From positions 62,001 to 126,000 of the forward strand of contig JAVZCK010000002.1 in assembly GCA_038874435.1 (NCBI GenBank): a stretch of DNA of 64,000 bases, written 5' to 3'. The position numbers were made by a program, and so were the translations under genes. Each line of letters begins with the position of its first letter. The first letter of the stretch is position 1. Below, one piece after another: positions 7,853-15,691 of this stretch. The notes under the pieces are model-generated. The model was not told where the DNA came from, did not search any database, and saw only the letters and a program-made list of their open reading frames with translations. This stretch comes from Thermoplasmata archaeon. GTDB lineage: Archaea; Thermoplasmatota; Thermoplasmata; Lutacidiplasmatales; SKW197.

Positions 7853-9942
7853 TCGGTTTTCAGCACTTCCAGTTCTCTTTCCAGAATTTTCGTTTCCTGC
7901 TCCTTTAGGGTGCTCTCTCCAAGCGATATTAAAAACACACCTTCTGTCTCAGCCACCATGTCCACAATTCTCCTTATGAACTTCACCACTGCATCAAAGC
8001 CATTCGCACTGACAAGGAATTCTATGCCATCCAGAGCAATCACGGTGTTTGGATGAGTATCCAGTTTCTCCTCGACAGCGTAAACTATTTTTTCCAGCGA
8101 ATGCCCAATTGTCTCTGCAGTACTTTCTTTTTCAGTCAGCCAGTATATTCCTGCCTTCTGCAGCTTCTCATGTTTCTCAGTAATTCGTTTCGGACTCACC
8201 CTGCTGAATATCAGCACATCATAGCCAGTTTCATGCATCGAAGAAGCAATCTGGAAAACGATGTTTGGCCTTGTTTCCTCAACCAGATAACTGTGTCCTT
8301 TCTGAACATTGTATTTCAATTTTCCTTTTGTGCCGTATTTGTCAGAATACTCTTTCATGGCTTCTTTGACAAGGTTCATGTCAATTCCCATGTTGCTGAT
8401 AGAGGCAAGGGCAAAGAGACGGTTTAAAATTATTGAAAGTTCATTCACTGAAAGGTTTATGCCTGCGATGTAGTTTACCACAGTTGGTTCAAGTGTAATT
8501 CCGTGTTCCTGGGCATATCTCTTAAGAATTTCCTTTTTAGTTTCAAAGTCGGGTTCAGAAATATTAACCATAAGTCCACCAGTAAAGCAGAGCAGAAGTT
8601 CTGTCTCAAGTTTAGGAATTTCTGTGGGTGAGATTCTACACCCAATAACCACTTGCTTTTCCTCTTTCACAAACCTGATGAGCACTCCTGCCAGTAATTT
8701 CTGGAGGTCTTCCTTTCCAGCGATCTCTTCAAAGTTATCTATGAAAATTGCCTCTGCTGTAAGTAATCTGGCGACCAATTTGCTGGGATTTTCTCTGTAT
8801 TTTTCAAAGACACCGAGGAGAATTGGAATGTTTGTGAATATAATTTTTTTTCCTGCGAGAGTCCCCTTTTCCAGATTTCCAGCAATTGCATTCAAAAGAT
8901 GGGTTTTTCCGCTTCCCTCTGGGCCATAAAGAACTACTGGATTGTAAAGAGTGCCAGGATACTTTGAGATGCCGTGGGCAACTGCATATGCAAACCTGTT
9001 TGACGCCCCAACTATGAAATTCACCATGCTGAACTTGTCAACAACTTTCCCAAATGTCTCCTCATCAGCACTGCATTTCACACATTGTCTATCTTTGTCA
9101 AGAGGACTCCCACATCTGGGACAGAAGGGCTCAGAACTTTCCTCTGCCTTGGCCTTGTGCTGGATAATGAGATTGTAAACTGCGGCCTCCTTCTTTTTTC
9201 GCTCTTCCTCCTCTCTCTGCTTGGTTATTATCTCCTCAAGTTCCTTGAGATGCTTGACCTCGAGTTCTATTGCCTCTGGGGTTCTTTCCTTCTCCATCTG
9301 CTGTTTCAAAGAGGAATAGAGCTTTTTGATTTCGTCTATGCCCTTCTTTTTGTCAATGGCATCCTTCAACCGTAAAACCATTTCTGGATACTTCTCATTT
9401 ATCTCTGGATGTTCCTGAGTAAACTTGGTAATTTCCTCGCTCAAACGGAGAAATTCTTCAATTTCAATTAGCTTTTTTTCAGCAGATTGTTTATCTTCGA
9501 CTGCGATTTTTTCTATCTCGCTTGTGTCAAATCCCTTGCTGCTCAGCACACGAATTCTAACATCCAACTCGCTTTCCTTTTTGATCTCACTTTTGCCTTC
9601 TATCAAACTCTGGAGTGCCTGCTTTACCTCTTCTGGCTTCACCTGCCCATGAAGTGTAATCAATGCCTTCGGATTCTTCGAAAGTTGCCAGATTTTTTTG
9701 GATGCCTTCTCACCAGCTTCCTTGGCACCTTGGGAAAAATGAAAAGTATCAGTTATCTGGCCAGATTCCAGGATGACAAAACCCGTTTCATTTTCACCTT
9801 TCCCTGGGAGCATAACTTCAATGTAGCCAGTGAATTTATGCTTTTTCAAGCCCAGTAGTAGATTTTTGAGTGCCTCCTCACTGCCAGCCACTTTTCGAAG
9901 CACAAGTCCCTGTGGAACTGTTGTCTCGTACATTCTACGCAT
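7849..9942 (-). CDS. DnaA-like AAA+ ATPase fused to zinc ribbon and C-terminal DUF835 domain
   Basis: 697-residue multidomain protein. Residues about 1-110 resemble an archaeal DUF2226-type sensor-like domain. Residues 115-265 are charged helices. A zinc ribbon CPRCGSPLDKDRQCVKC sits near 272-288. An AAA+ module follows that aligns with bacterial DnaA domain III: NFIVGASNRFAYAVAHG, LYNPVVLYG, Walker A GPEGSGKTH (near 339), Walker B AIFIDNFEEI (second acidic residue replaced by Asn) and a DnaA-like lid through residue 530. The DNA-binding domain IV of DnaA is absent. Instead, residues 540-690 match DUF835 (GHSYLVEE, VIALDGIEFLVSANGF). It starts at ATG 9942, 25 nt after a TATA box (leaderless). 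A signalling role is more likely than replication initiation (inference). Confidence 0.82.
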   Translation of the reverse strand: MRRMYETTVPQGLVLRKVAGSEEALKNLLLGLKKHKFTGYIEVMLPGKGENETGFVILESGQITDTFHFSQGAKEAGEKASKKIWQLSKNPKALITLHGQVKPEEVKQALQSLIEGKSEIKKESELDVRIRVLSSKGFDTSEIEKIAVEDKQSAEKKLIEIEEFLRLSEEITKFTQEHPEINEKYPEMVLRLKDAIDKKKGIDEIKKLYSSLKQQMEKERTPEAIELEVKHLKELEEIITKQREEEERKKKEAAVYNLIIQHKAKAEESSEPFCPRCGSPLDKDRQCVKCSADEETFGKVVDKFSMVNFIVGASNRFAYAVAHGISKYPGTLYNPVVLYGPEGSGKTHLLNAIAGNLEKGTLAGKKIIFTNIPILLGVFEKYRENPSKLVARLLTAEAIFIDNFEEIAGKEDLQKLLAGVLIRFVKEEKQVVIGCRISPTEIPKLETELLLCFTGGLMVNISEPDFETKKEILKRYAQEHGITLEPTVVNYIAGINLSVNELSIILNRLFALASISNMGIDMNLVKEAMKEYSDKYGTKGKLKYNVQKGHSYLVEETRPNIVFQIASSMHETGYDVLIFSRVSPKRITEKHEKLQKAGIYWLTEKESTAETIGHSLEKIVYAVEEKLDTHPNTVIALDGIEFLVSANGFDAVVKFIRRIVDMVAETEGVFLISLGESTLKEQETKILERELEVLKTD

Positions 9943-9959
9943 TGGCTGTATATGGCTGA

Positions 9960-9973
9960 GGTTATTTATACTC
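9960..9973 (-). promoter_or_regulatory. TATA element of the DnaA-like/DUF835 gene
   Basis: The minus strand reads GAGTATAAATAACC, centred 25 nt upstream of ATG 9942. This fits a leaderless transcript. It lies in the 108-bp divergent spacer shared with the TPR ATPase gene. Confidence 0.65.
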
Positions 9974-10013
9974 TTTTATTCTGCCAATGGAGTGTTGTTG
10001 CAGTGGCAAAAAA

Positions 10014-10025
10014 CCCTTAAATACG
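10014..10025 (+). promoter_or_regulatory. TATA element of the TPR ATPase gene
   Basis: CCCTTAAATACG, centred about 32 nt before ATG 10051, in the same divergent spacer as the promoter of the DnaA-like gene. Confidence 0.6.
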
Positions 10026-10050
10026 CTGAGCAATTCCACAGTCTGAAAAT

Positions 10051-12702
10051 ATGGAGATACGGCAATTTCCACAGGTGATGGTGGATAGAGAAAAAGAACT
10101 TGCGGTTTTAAAAAATGTGATGGAGATTTGCAGTGAGGGGAAAGGAGGTACTGTTTTAATCTGTGGAGATGTAGGTGTGGGAAAAACACGACTTGCAAGC
10201 GAATTTGCTGAGATGTGTCGGAGTGAGGGTTTTATAATTCTCTCTTCAATCTGTATCGGCAACAATGAGCCGGCCTATCTGCCCGTGCTTTCAGCCCTTC
10301 AAAACCATGCAAAAAAAGTGAGGGAGCAAGCAGAAATGTATGTCCCGATTGGACTTGCTGGCTTTCAAAGTATTGAAATTGAAGAACCGAACCCTGATAC
10401 GATGGCGAGGGAACGAACTAGAATGCTAGAACATCTCCTTCATCAGTTTATAGCAATTGCAAAAAAACAGCCAGTCATGTTATTGATTGATGACTTACAT
10501 CTTGCGGATTCTGCCACTCTTTCATTTCTCCATTACCTTGCAAGAAATATCAGAAATGAGAAAATAGTTGTTGTTGCCACCTATGTAGAGGAATTTGCTA
10601 ACGCTGAAACTGCATTTGCGAAAACAATTAGAAACATGAACATCGAACGGCTCTGCACTGTGCTGAAACTCGGGAACTTCAGCGAAAAAGAAGTCAGACA
10701 GATTGTGGCACAACTGGGGCTTGAACAGACAGAAGAGATTGCAAGCTATGTTTATGACAGGACGTCTGGAAACCCATTTTTTGTGGTTGAATTCCTGATA
10801 GCAATCCAGAATGCAGGGTTAAGAGAGATTGACGCAATCAAAAATATGGAACTGCCAGATACTGTCAAAGACCTTGTGAAGTTTCGATTTTCAAAACTCA
10901 CTGAGAAAACGAGAAAGGTTCTGACTTTTTGTGCAGTGCTAGGCAGGGTGTTCGAATATGAAGTGCTAAGAGAGGTTACTGGACTGAATGAGGAAGAATT
11001 ACTTGATGCAATTGATGAGCTAAGAACGCAAAATTTTCTGGTGGAGACGGAAGAGTTTGAGGAAGGGTATAAATTTGCAAGCAACACTGCCCATGAGGTG
11101 ATATACGATGGCATAACTGGTGCACGAAGAAGAATAATGCACCAGAAGACAGCGGAGGTGCTGGAAAAACTCCATGGCGATGACGAGCAGTTCTGGAGTG
11201 CAATGGCGAGGCATTACAGGGAAGGCGGAAACAGAAGTAAGTTCCTGGTGTATGCAGTGAAGGCAGGAAAAAGTGCAGCAAGAAAATTTGCGAATGTGGA
11301 AGCGGTGGAACTATTTGACAGTGTATTAGAAATGCTGGGGGAAACTGAGGTAGAGATCAAACAGAAGGTTGAAATTCTATGGGAACTGGCAGAAGTTCTT
11401 GAAGTAGAGGGAAGATATGATAAGGCATTGGAAATGCTGAGTAAAAGAATTGATTATACACTTCAAAGCAATCCAATTGAGGCAGGAAAATCGCATAGAA
11501 AAATGGCGGAGATTTACATTTTCAGAGGGGAGTATGAAAACGCATTGCGAGAAGTAGAAAGAGCGGAACAGTTGCTTACTGGCATATCCGATGCTGATTT
11601 TGAACTTGCGAGGGTATGGAGCACAAAGGGTTATGTGTATGAGCGAAAAGGAGAATACATAAAAGCAATTGAGTGCCAGAAACGAGCCCTTGAGGTCTTT
11701 GAGAAGAAAAACGCAGAAAAGGAGGCAGGAAATGCAAACCATAGAATTGGGGCATGTTACTGGTATACTGGTGAATATGAAAAAGCGATTGAGTTTTATC
11801 AGAAGGCATTGGAAATTCGGAAAAAAATCAACGATTTGAGAGGAATTGCTAGCACATACACTAACATTGGAGTAGTTCATTACAGCATGGGGAGTTATGA
11901 TGAGGCGATAGAATTCTATCTGAAGGGTGCTGAAATCCAGAGTAAGATGGGTGATGCCTGGGGTATGGCAATGGTGTACAATAATCTAGGATTGGTTTAT
12001 TCAAATAAAGGGGAGTATGAGAAGGCAACTGAATATTACCTCAAGAGTTTGGCTATAGAAGAGAAGATAGGGGATATGTGGGGTGTGGAATGGTCTTATC
12101 AGAATCTTGGTGTTCTATACAGGGATAGAGGAGACCATCAGAAAGCCCTTGAATTTTATTCTAAAAGTTTGGCAATCGGTGAAGAGATAGAGGACATGAG
12201 GGGCGTTGCCTGGTCATATGGAAACATTGGGAGCGAGTATCTCACGCTCGGAGAATTTGATGAAGCCCTCAAATTGCTGAAAAAGGGCATGGAGATTGCT
12301 GAACAAATAGGACAGCGAGATGTTGTCTGCATTGCCATGCTTACGATTGCCCTGGCTTACTGCAGGAAAGGTGAATTCGTACTCTGCGAAGAATATCTGG
12401 AGGAGGGAAAGGATATCGCAGAAGAGCTTGGTGCGAAGGATAAGATAAGCTATTACCACATCGTAAAAGGAGAACTTCATATCAAGAAAGGGGAGATAGA
12501 GGAAGGTGTTGCATCCCTTAGAAATGCGATTGCAATTTCAGAGGAGATGGGCGCATACGACATCAGTTACTACGAAACCCTGTTTGAAATTGGCAAATGG
12601 ACAAAGGACAGACAGATGATAGAAAAGGCACTGGCATTTTTTGAAAAGATAGGAAATGCTTCCCTGATCGAGAAGGCAAGGAAAGAATTGGAAGGTGCAT
12701 AG
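10051..12702 (+). CDS. STAND-type AAA ATPase with C-terminal TPR array
   Basis: 883 residues. The N-terminal NTPase has DREKELAVLKNV, Walker A GDVGVGKT (near residues 32-39) and Walker B MLLIDDLHLAD (near 145-155), followed by a winged-helix-like region (ELPDTVKDLVKFRFSKL), as in MalT- and cyclase-associated ATPases. From about residue 400 there are roughly eleven tetratricopeptide repeats of the form KGEYEKAIEFYQKALEI. Such proteins act as signal-transducing scaffolds that oligomerise on ligand or partner binding; no DNA-binding or catalytic output domain is seen, so the output must come from a partner. It is divergent from the DnaA-like/DUF835 gene, suggesting but not proving shared regulation. 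Confidence 0.85.
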   Translation: MEIRQFPQVMVDREKELAVLKNVMEICSEGKGGTVLICGDVGVGKTRLASEFAEMCRSEGFIILSSICIGNNEPAYLPVLSALQNHAKKVREQAEMYVPIGLAGFQSIEIEEPNPDTMARERTRMLEHLLHQFIAIAKKQPVMLLIDDLHLADSATLSFLHYLARNIRNEKIVVVATYVEEFANAETAFAKTIRNMNIERLCTVLKLGNFSEKEVRQIVAQLGLEQTEEIASYVYDRTSGNPFFVVEFLIAIQNAGLREIDAIKNMELPDTVKDLVKFRFSKLTEKTRKVLTFCAVLGRVFEYEVLREVTGLNEEELLDAIDELRTQNFLVETEEFEEGYKFASNTAHEVIYDGITGARRRIMHQKTAEVLEKLHGDDEQFWSAMARHYREGGNRSKFLVYAVKAGKSAARKFANVEAVELFDSVLEMLGETEVEIKQKVEILWELAEVLEVEGRYDKALEMLSKRIDYTLQSNPIEAGKSHRKMAEIYIFRGEYENALREVERAEQLLTGISDADFELARVWSTKGYVYERKGEYIKAIECQKRALEVFEKKNAEKEAGNANHRIGACYWYTGEYEKAIEFYQKALEIRKKINDLRGIASTYTNIGVVHYSMGSYDEAIEFYLKGAEIQSKMGDAWGMAMVYNNLGLVYSNKGEYEKATEYYLKSLAIEEKIGDMWGVEWSYQNLGVLYRDRGDHQKALEFYSKSLAIGEEIEDMRGVAWSYGNIGSEYLTLGEFDEALKLLKKGMEIAEQIGQRDVVCIAMLTIALAYCRKGEFVLCEEYLEEGKDIAEELGAKDKISYYHIVKGELHIKKGEIEEGVASLRNAIAISEEMGAYDISYYETLFEIGKWTKDRQMIEKALAFFEKIGNASLIEKARKELEGA

Positions 12703-12768
12703 ATTTCAGACACGAGAGAAAACTTCTCGAAATTTTTACAAAACCTCACAGTTCTCTATTTGTTGGAA

Positions 12769-12781
12769 AAGTATATATCAC
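12769..12781 (+). promoter_or_regulatory. TATA element of sepF
   Basis: AAGTATATATCAC centred near 12775. Transcription would begin near 12800, at ATG 12799 or just before the ribosome-binding GAGGTG (12801-12806) of ATG 12814. Confidence 0.65.
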
Positions 12782-12813
12782 ACTATTTTAATAACCTCAT
12801 GAGGTGCGTAGGT

Positions 12814-13203
12814 ATGACAGGACTGTTGAAGAAAAACCCACTCAAAGCGTTGAAAGGCGAAAGTGCAGTAGCAGAGCCAGGAGCTTACATAGATCTTGGA
12901 CAGATGACATTTGAAGATGAAGCAAGTGCACTCCAGCCAGCAAAAGCGGTCGTTCGTCTCGCAGACATAATCAGATACGAAGATGTGAATGCCATCCTAG
13001 GAGAGATATACAAAGGAAACATAATCATTCTAGATGTGACCTCAGTTGCAAATGACCAGCTTACAATGAAGCGCATCACTGTTGAGTTAAAGAATGCAGT
13101 TAAGGAGACCGGTGGAGACATTGCAGGCGTTTCAAAGAATCTTATAATGATAACGCCTGGAGGAATAAAAATAGACCGCCAGAAGATGAAGCTTGGGTTT
13201 TGA
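12814..13203 (+). CDS. sepF: Archaeal SepF, FtsZ membrane anchor
   Basis: Cell-division protein that tethers FtsZ filaments to the membrane. The N terminus MTGLLKKNPLKAL can form the amphipathic targeting helix. After a short linker comes the DUF552 core: AKAVVRLADIIRYEDVNAIL, GNIIILDVTSV, RITVELKNAVKETGGDIAGV and NLIMITPGGIKI. A length of 129 residues fits archaeal SepF. ATG 12814 is chosen because GAGGTG lies 7 nt upstream and the membrane helix then starts at Met1; ATG 12799, 24 nt after the TATA box, would give a leaderless form five residues longer. The cognate ftsZ lies in this window at 46.2-47.2 kb. Confidence 0.9.
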   Translation: MTGLLKKNPLKALKGESAVAEPGAYIDLGQMTFEDEASALQPAKAVVRLADIIRYEDVNAILGEIYKGNIIILDVTSVANDQLTMKRITVELKNAVKETGGDIAGVSKNLIMITPGGIKIDRQKMKLGF

Positions 13204-13208
13204 AAAAT

Positions 13209-14321
13209 TTATTCGCTTCTGAGGATGAGGGTAACTACATCCTCATCTGCCAATTTGTGATTTAGTCCTACTCTCTGACCTGGGTGTTTTGCACTCTTTC
13301 CCCATATACACGCATATCTAAATCTATTTTTGAAATCACGGTGAATAGCGTTGCAGACATCTTCAATGGTTGCCCCTTTTCTTAAGATGAGTGGTTCTTT
13401 GTAATCCACTTCGCCGCCCTGCGGTCTCATGTATATCCTGACAAATTCTAAAGTTGAGTAAATTTTCTCCTTCAGCATTTCAAGGTTGATTTCTTTCTCA
13501 GAAGAAATAGGCACCACATCAAAGCCCTTCGCCTGGATTTCCTTCACTGTATCCGCAACAGCAGCTGGCTCTATCAAATCAATTTTGTTCAGAATGCAGA
13601 TGGCTGGGATATAGACGCGGTTATCTGAGAGTGCATCTATCAAACGCTCAGCAGTTACGTCTTCTCTTATCACCACATCCGCATTTATATAGCCCATCTC
13701 CCTCACTATGTCTTTTACCAAAAGTTCGTCAAGATTTGTAAGATCCACCGTTGAGTGTACTTCTATGCCTCCTCTGTCCTTCTTGGTTATGCTCACATTA
13801 GGAGGTTGCTGGTTGAGTCGTATTCCTCCTTTATAAATTTCACTGACAAGGGCGTCTATGTTGTGCTCGAATACATCACAGACAAGGGCAATAAGGTCTG
13901 CAGACCTTGCCACTGAAAGGACCTCTCTACCTCTCCCTCTTCCTGCAGCAGCACCAGAGACAATGCCGGGCATATCGAGAATCTGGATTTTCGCACCTTT
14001 GTGTACGAGCATCCCAGGAATTATGTTTAAAGTTGTAAAGTCATACGCACCAACACGACTTTCTGCATCTGTGATTTTATTCAGCAGTGTGCTTTTGCCT
14101 ACACTCGGGAAACCCACGAGTGCAACTGTTGCATTCCCAGATTTGCGGACTGCATACGCCTGCTTTCCCCTGCCAATGCCTGCACTTCTTCGCATTTCCA
14201 GTTCGTTCTGGAGTCGTGCAAGCTTTGCCTTTAACCTGCCTATGTGATGCTGGGTTTTCTTGTTGTATTTGGTGTTCTTGATTTCTTCTTCAATCTGCTT
14301 AATCTCGTCTTCGATGCTCAT
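13209..14321 (-). CDS. DRG-family GTPase (Obg-related) with TGS domain
   Basis: Translation-associated GTPase of the archaeal/eukaryotic DRG family. The N terminus is a charged helical hairpin. G1 is GFPSVGKST (near residues 70-78), G3 DMPGIVSGAAAGRGRG, G4 NKID (near 245) and G5 ISSEKEI. The C-terminal TGS domain includes RKGATIEDVCNAIH and ends GLNHKLADEDVVTLILRSE. A length of 370 residues is typical. A TATA-like TTTTTAATAAATT lies about 26 nt before ATG 14321, consistent with a leaderless mRNA. It is convergent with sepF (5 bp apart). Confidence 0.93.
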   Translation of the reverse strand: MSIEDEIKQIEEEIKNTKYNKKTQHHIGRLKAKLARLQNELEMRRSAGIGRGKQAYAVRKSGNATVALVGFPSVGKSTLLNKITDAESRVGAYDFTTLNIIPGMLVHKGAKIQILDMPGIVSGAAAGRGRGREVLSVARSADLIALVCDVFEHNIDALVSEIYKGGIRLNQQPPNVSITKKDRGGIEVHSTVDLTNLDELLVKDIVREMGYINADVVIREDVTAERLIDALSDNRVYIPAICILNKIDLIEPAAVADTVKEIQAKGFDVVPISSEKEINLEMLKEKIYSTLEFVRIYMRPQGGEVDYKEPLILRKGATIEDVCNAIHRDFKNRFRYACIWGKSAKHPGQRVGLNHKLADEDVVTLILRSE

Positions 14322-14406
14322 CTAAACCAGAGAAAAATATGGAATTTATTAAAAATTTTGGGTTGTCTGCAAACTCAAAAAAATAAAAGAAGGCAGGGAA
14401 AGATGT

Positions 14407-15615
14407 TCATCCTGAGTTCTTCCTTGTTCTGAACACGAGATAGGTAAGGGCAACTCCTGCTGCAAGTCCTATGACAAAAGCCACCACTATGTAGGTGATG
14501 TTAATGTCCTGAGAAACAGCGAAAATCTCAAGTTCATGGGCTGAAAAGTGGGGAATGTAGATGTACATCACCAGATTGCCAGCATCGTCCTGACACACAG
14601 CATACTTGCCTTCTCCGTTCATAGAACCAAAGATCTCCTCGACACTCACTTTTTTCATCTCTGTCCCATCCATCTTAGCTTTTATTCTTTCCATGTTCTG
14701 GACACGATTTTCAATTGTGAGTGCCACCACAGTACCATCGCCTTCACCTTCAATCCTCAAGCGAAGTTTTTCCTCTGTCATCTCCCGTATTTCTGCTCTG
14801 ATATCGGCTCTATATCCAGAGATATCATCTATGACTGTCCCATTTCTCCTAGAAACTGAAATCTCTGCACCAATTTTTTCATAGGCATACTGGAGTTCAA
14901 GATTTGGATGTCCGTATTTGTGCATTGCATGCAATCTAAAGGATGCCTGGCCAGAGGCAAGCTGAACCTCTATGGTATTGTTGACTATGCTCATTGTGCC
15001 ATTGCCTACTATCACACTACCGGAAATGTTTGTCTGGTTAGAAAGAATCCACGCAGCTTTTGCAAATGTGTGATTTTTGTAAGTGTTTGTTACATAGAAA
15101 TCCTGGGTTACAGAGTACTGGATTTTCGAGCCATTCCAAACCATATGGTGGATAACACCAGCGGGATTATCATGAACTATTATCATTCCGTGAGTTCCCT
15201 TTGCCATGAATATGCTTCCCATGATTTTCACTTCATAAACTGCGAAATCTGGTTTGATTGAGGCAAAGATTTTCCATGTTTCGAAATTGCCATCCCTTGA
15301 ATACAGCTTCACAGTGTAGTCATATATTTCCCCAGTGCTCTCGTTGAATTTGAACTCAACAAATCTGCCTTTTGCGTTCCCATCGTTGTAGTTGAACCAG
15401 CCAAAATACCTTGTCTCCTTGCATCGCTCCTGCCACATCTTGTTTGCTTCATCAGGCTTTGACCAATTCAACCCATTGTCTCCAGGGGAAGAATGTCCTG
15501 GCGTCTCGGGTATCTGTGGAGGAGTTGCTGTACTCACTGGTAGAAGCAGTAGCATTGCAATTCCGAGCACAATTCCGATTTCCAATACTTTTTTTCCTGT
15601 CATTTTCATCACCAT
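14407..15615 (-). CDS. Secreted protein with C-terminal membrane anchor, unknown function
   Basis: 402 residues. A signal peptide is evident (VLEIGIVLGIAMLLLLPVSTA), followed by a beta-rich ectodomain with several N-x-S/T sequons, then a single C-terminal transmembrane helix (YIVVAFVIGLAAGVALTYLVF) and a basic tail. No recognisable enzymatic motif was found; it is probably an envelope protein. The start at 15615 is 25 nt after the TATA element GTTATATATTTC. A conspicuous 18-bp direct repeat sits immediately upstream of that TATA box (15648-15686), so the gene is probably regulated. Confidence 0.7.
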   Translation of the reverse strand: MVMKMTGKKVLEIGIVLGIAMLLLLPVSTATPPQIPETPGHSSPGDNGLNWSKPDEANKMWQERCKETRYFGWFNYNDGNAKGRFVEFKFNESTGEIYDYTVKLYSRDGNFETWKIFASIKPDFAVYEVKIMGSIFMAKGTHGMIIVHDNPAGVIHHMVWNGSKIQYSVTQDFYVTNTYKNHTFAKAAWILSNQTNISGSVIVGNGTMSIVNNTIEVQLASGQASFRLHAMHKYGHPNLELQYAYEKIGAEISVSRRNGTVIDDISGYRADIRAEIREMTEEKLRLRIEGEGDGTVVALTIENRVQNMERIKAKMDGTEMKKVSVEEIFGSMNGEGKYAVCQDDAGNLVMYIYIPHFSAHELEIFAVSQDINITYIVVAFVIGLAAGVALTYLVFRTRKNSG

Positions 15616-15632
15616 TAAACAGATTCGATGAA

Positions 15633-15646
15633 ATATATAACTAATT
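15633..15646 (-). promoter_or_regulatory. TATA element of the 402-residue surface-protein gene
   Basis: The minus strand reads TTAGTTATATATTT, centred about 25 nt before the start codon at 15615. Confidence 0.6.
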
Positions 15647-15647
15647 T

Positions 15648-15686
15648 TTGGTACAAAAACCGAACTGGTTGGTACAAAATCCGAAC
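15648..15686 (-). repeat. 18-bp direct repeat upstream of a TATA box (candidate regulator-binding site)
   Basis: Plus-strand copies are TTGGTACAAAAACCGAAC at 15648-15665 and TTGGTACAAAATCCGAAC at 15669-15686. They differ at one position and have a 21-bp period, about two helical turns, so both would face the same side of the DNA. They sit directly upstream of the TATA element at 15633-15646 and just beyond the 3' end of the HDAC-family gene. Confidence 0.7.
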
Positions 15687-15691
15687 AAAAA

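Noticed and set aside
7849-9942. Functional DnaA replication initiator and nearby origin
   Set aside because: Domain IV is missing and no DnaA-box cluster or origin-like repeats were seen around 9.9-10.1 kb.
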